NCBI RefSeq assembly: GCF_002095475.1
Contig: NZ_MLFR01000035.1
Location: 1-52,783 of the forward strand
From: Pantoea rwandensis
Lineage (GTDB): Bacteria; Pseudomonadota; Gammaproteobacteria; Enterobacterales; Enterobacteriaceae
Reading direction: 5' to 3'
DNA: 52,783 nucleotides
Position numbers and translations under genes: made by a program. Of the stretch, positions 52,650 through 52,783 are shown one piece after another. Numbering within the stretch: the stretch's first letter is position 1; every line of letters begins with the position of its first letter. Below the pieces are notes generated by a model. The model was not told where the DNA came from. It searched no databases and saw nothing but the letters and a program-made list of their open reading frames with translations.

Positions 52650-52783
52650 CATGCCAAAGGTCGCCATTAATGGCGACCCTACAGGGTTCGGGGGATGTCC
52701 ACGACAAAGGTCGCCGTCAATGGCGCCCCGACAAGGTTCAGGGGATATTCACGACAAAGGTCGCCGTCAATGGCGCCCCGACA
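52650..52783. repeat. 50-bp tandem array of REP-like units, running off the window
   Basis: Three palindromes begin at 52659, 52709 and 52759, an exact 50-bp period. The first is GGTCGCCATTAATGGCGACC; the others read GGTCGCCGTCAATGGCGCCCC. Shared flanks are CACGACAAA before and GACAAGGTTCAGGGGAT after. The last unit is cut by the window edge. Confidence 0.88.

Overview
The window looks like a chromosomal piece of an Erwiniaceae enterobacterium, most likely Pantoea or a close Erwinia relative. Its core genes are clear orthologues of E. coli proP, msrA, dcuS, dcuR, a class I fumarase, ghrA, ycdX, ycdY, treA and ycgR, in a gene order unlike E. coli. Between them lie short GTAGGGT-type palindromes of a kind I associate with Erwinia and Pantoea genomes. 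No rRNA, tRNA or CRISPR array was seen.

Positions 1 to about 21337 form an integrated genomic island whose left end lies outside the window. The right end is sharp: a minus-strand umuDC operon is interrupted after codon 34 of umuC (junction 21337/21338), inside the conserved SNNDGC coding motif. Just inside the junction sit three tyrosine-recombinase genes (385, 536 and 619 aa) and a small HTH/coiled-coil protein, a Tn554 TnpABC-like layout with one extra recombinase. The island carries its own intact LexA-boxed umuDC (11959-13677), which may make up for the broken host copy.

The rest of the island is defence-type cargo: (a) a cassette of a 59-aa ORF, a degenerate diadenylate-cyclase-like sensor protein and an unrecognised 438-aa protein (483-3033); (b) a lone SLATT membrane protein (3378-4073); (c) a SEC-C zinc-motif protein with an HNH-like Cys/His region (4406-5521); (d) a DUF4297/Cap4-like nuclease joined, across a 7-A tract that breaks the frame, to a very large STAND NTPase, with a translationally coupled 481-aa partner (5694-11558); (e) an XRE regulator divergent from a 109-aa unknown protein, with operator-like repeats between them (14282-14909); and (f) a decayed IS3-family transposase (about 15750-16230).

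From 21338 on is host chromosome. After umuD come a frameshifted putative membrane protein, the osmolyte symporter ProP, two small membrane proteins, a P-loop kinase, a flavin-reductase-like protein and MsrA. Positions 28082-38443 form a C4-dicarboxylate/fumarate module: DcuS-DcuR sensor pair, ApbE flavin transferase, a three-domain flavinylated NADH:fumarate reductase, a DASS-family anion transporter and a class I fumarase, with a perfect FNR box (34918-34931) before the transporter. Transporter import of dicarboxylates, fumarase dehydration of malate and soluble fumarate reduction (flavinylated by ApbE) would work together under DcuSR and FNR control.

Positions 38523-52620 hold a 54-aa acidic protein, an ExaC/AcoD-type aldehyde dehydrogenase, a methyltransferase, a glutamine amidotransferase-like protein, an EamA exporter, a CaiB-type CoA transferase, ycdY-ycdX-ghrA, periplasmic trehalase, a Fur-boxed TonB-dependent siderophore receptor, a GlsB/YmgE-like membrane protein and the flagellar brake YcgR. 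Intergenic gaps here are rich in palindromic and tandem repeats (67-bp units near 31465, 50-bp units at the right edge).
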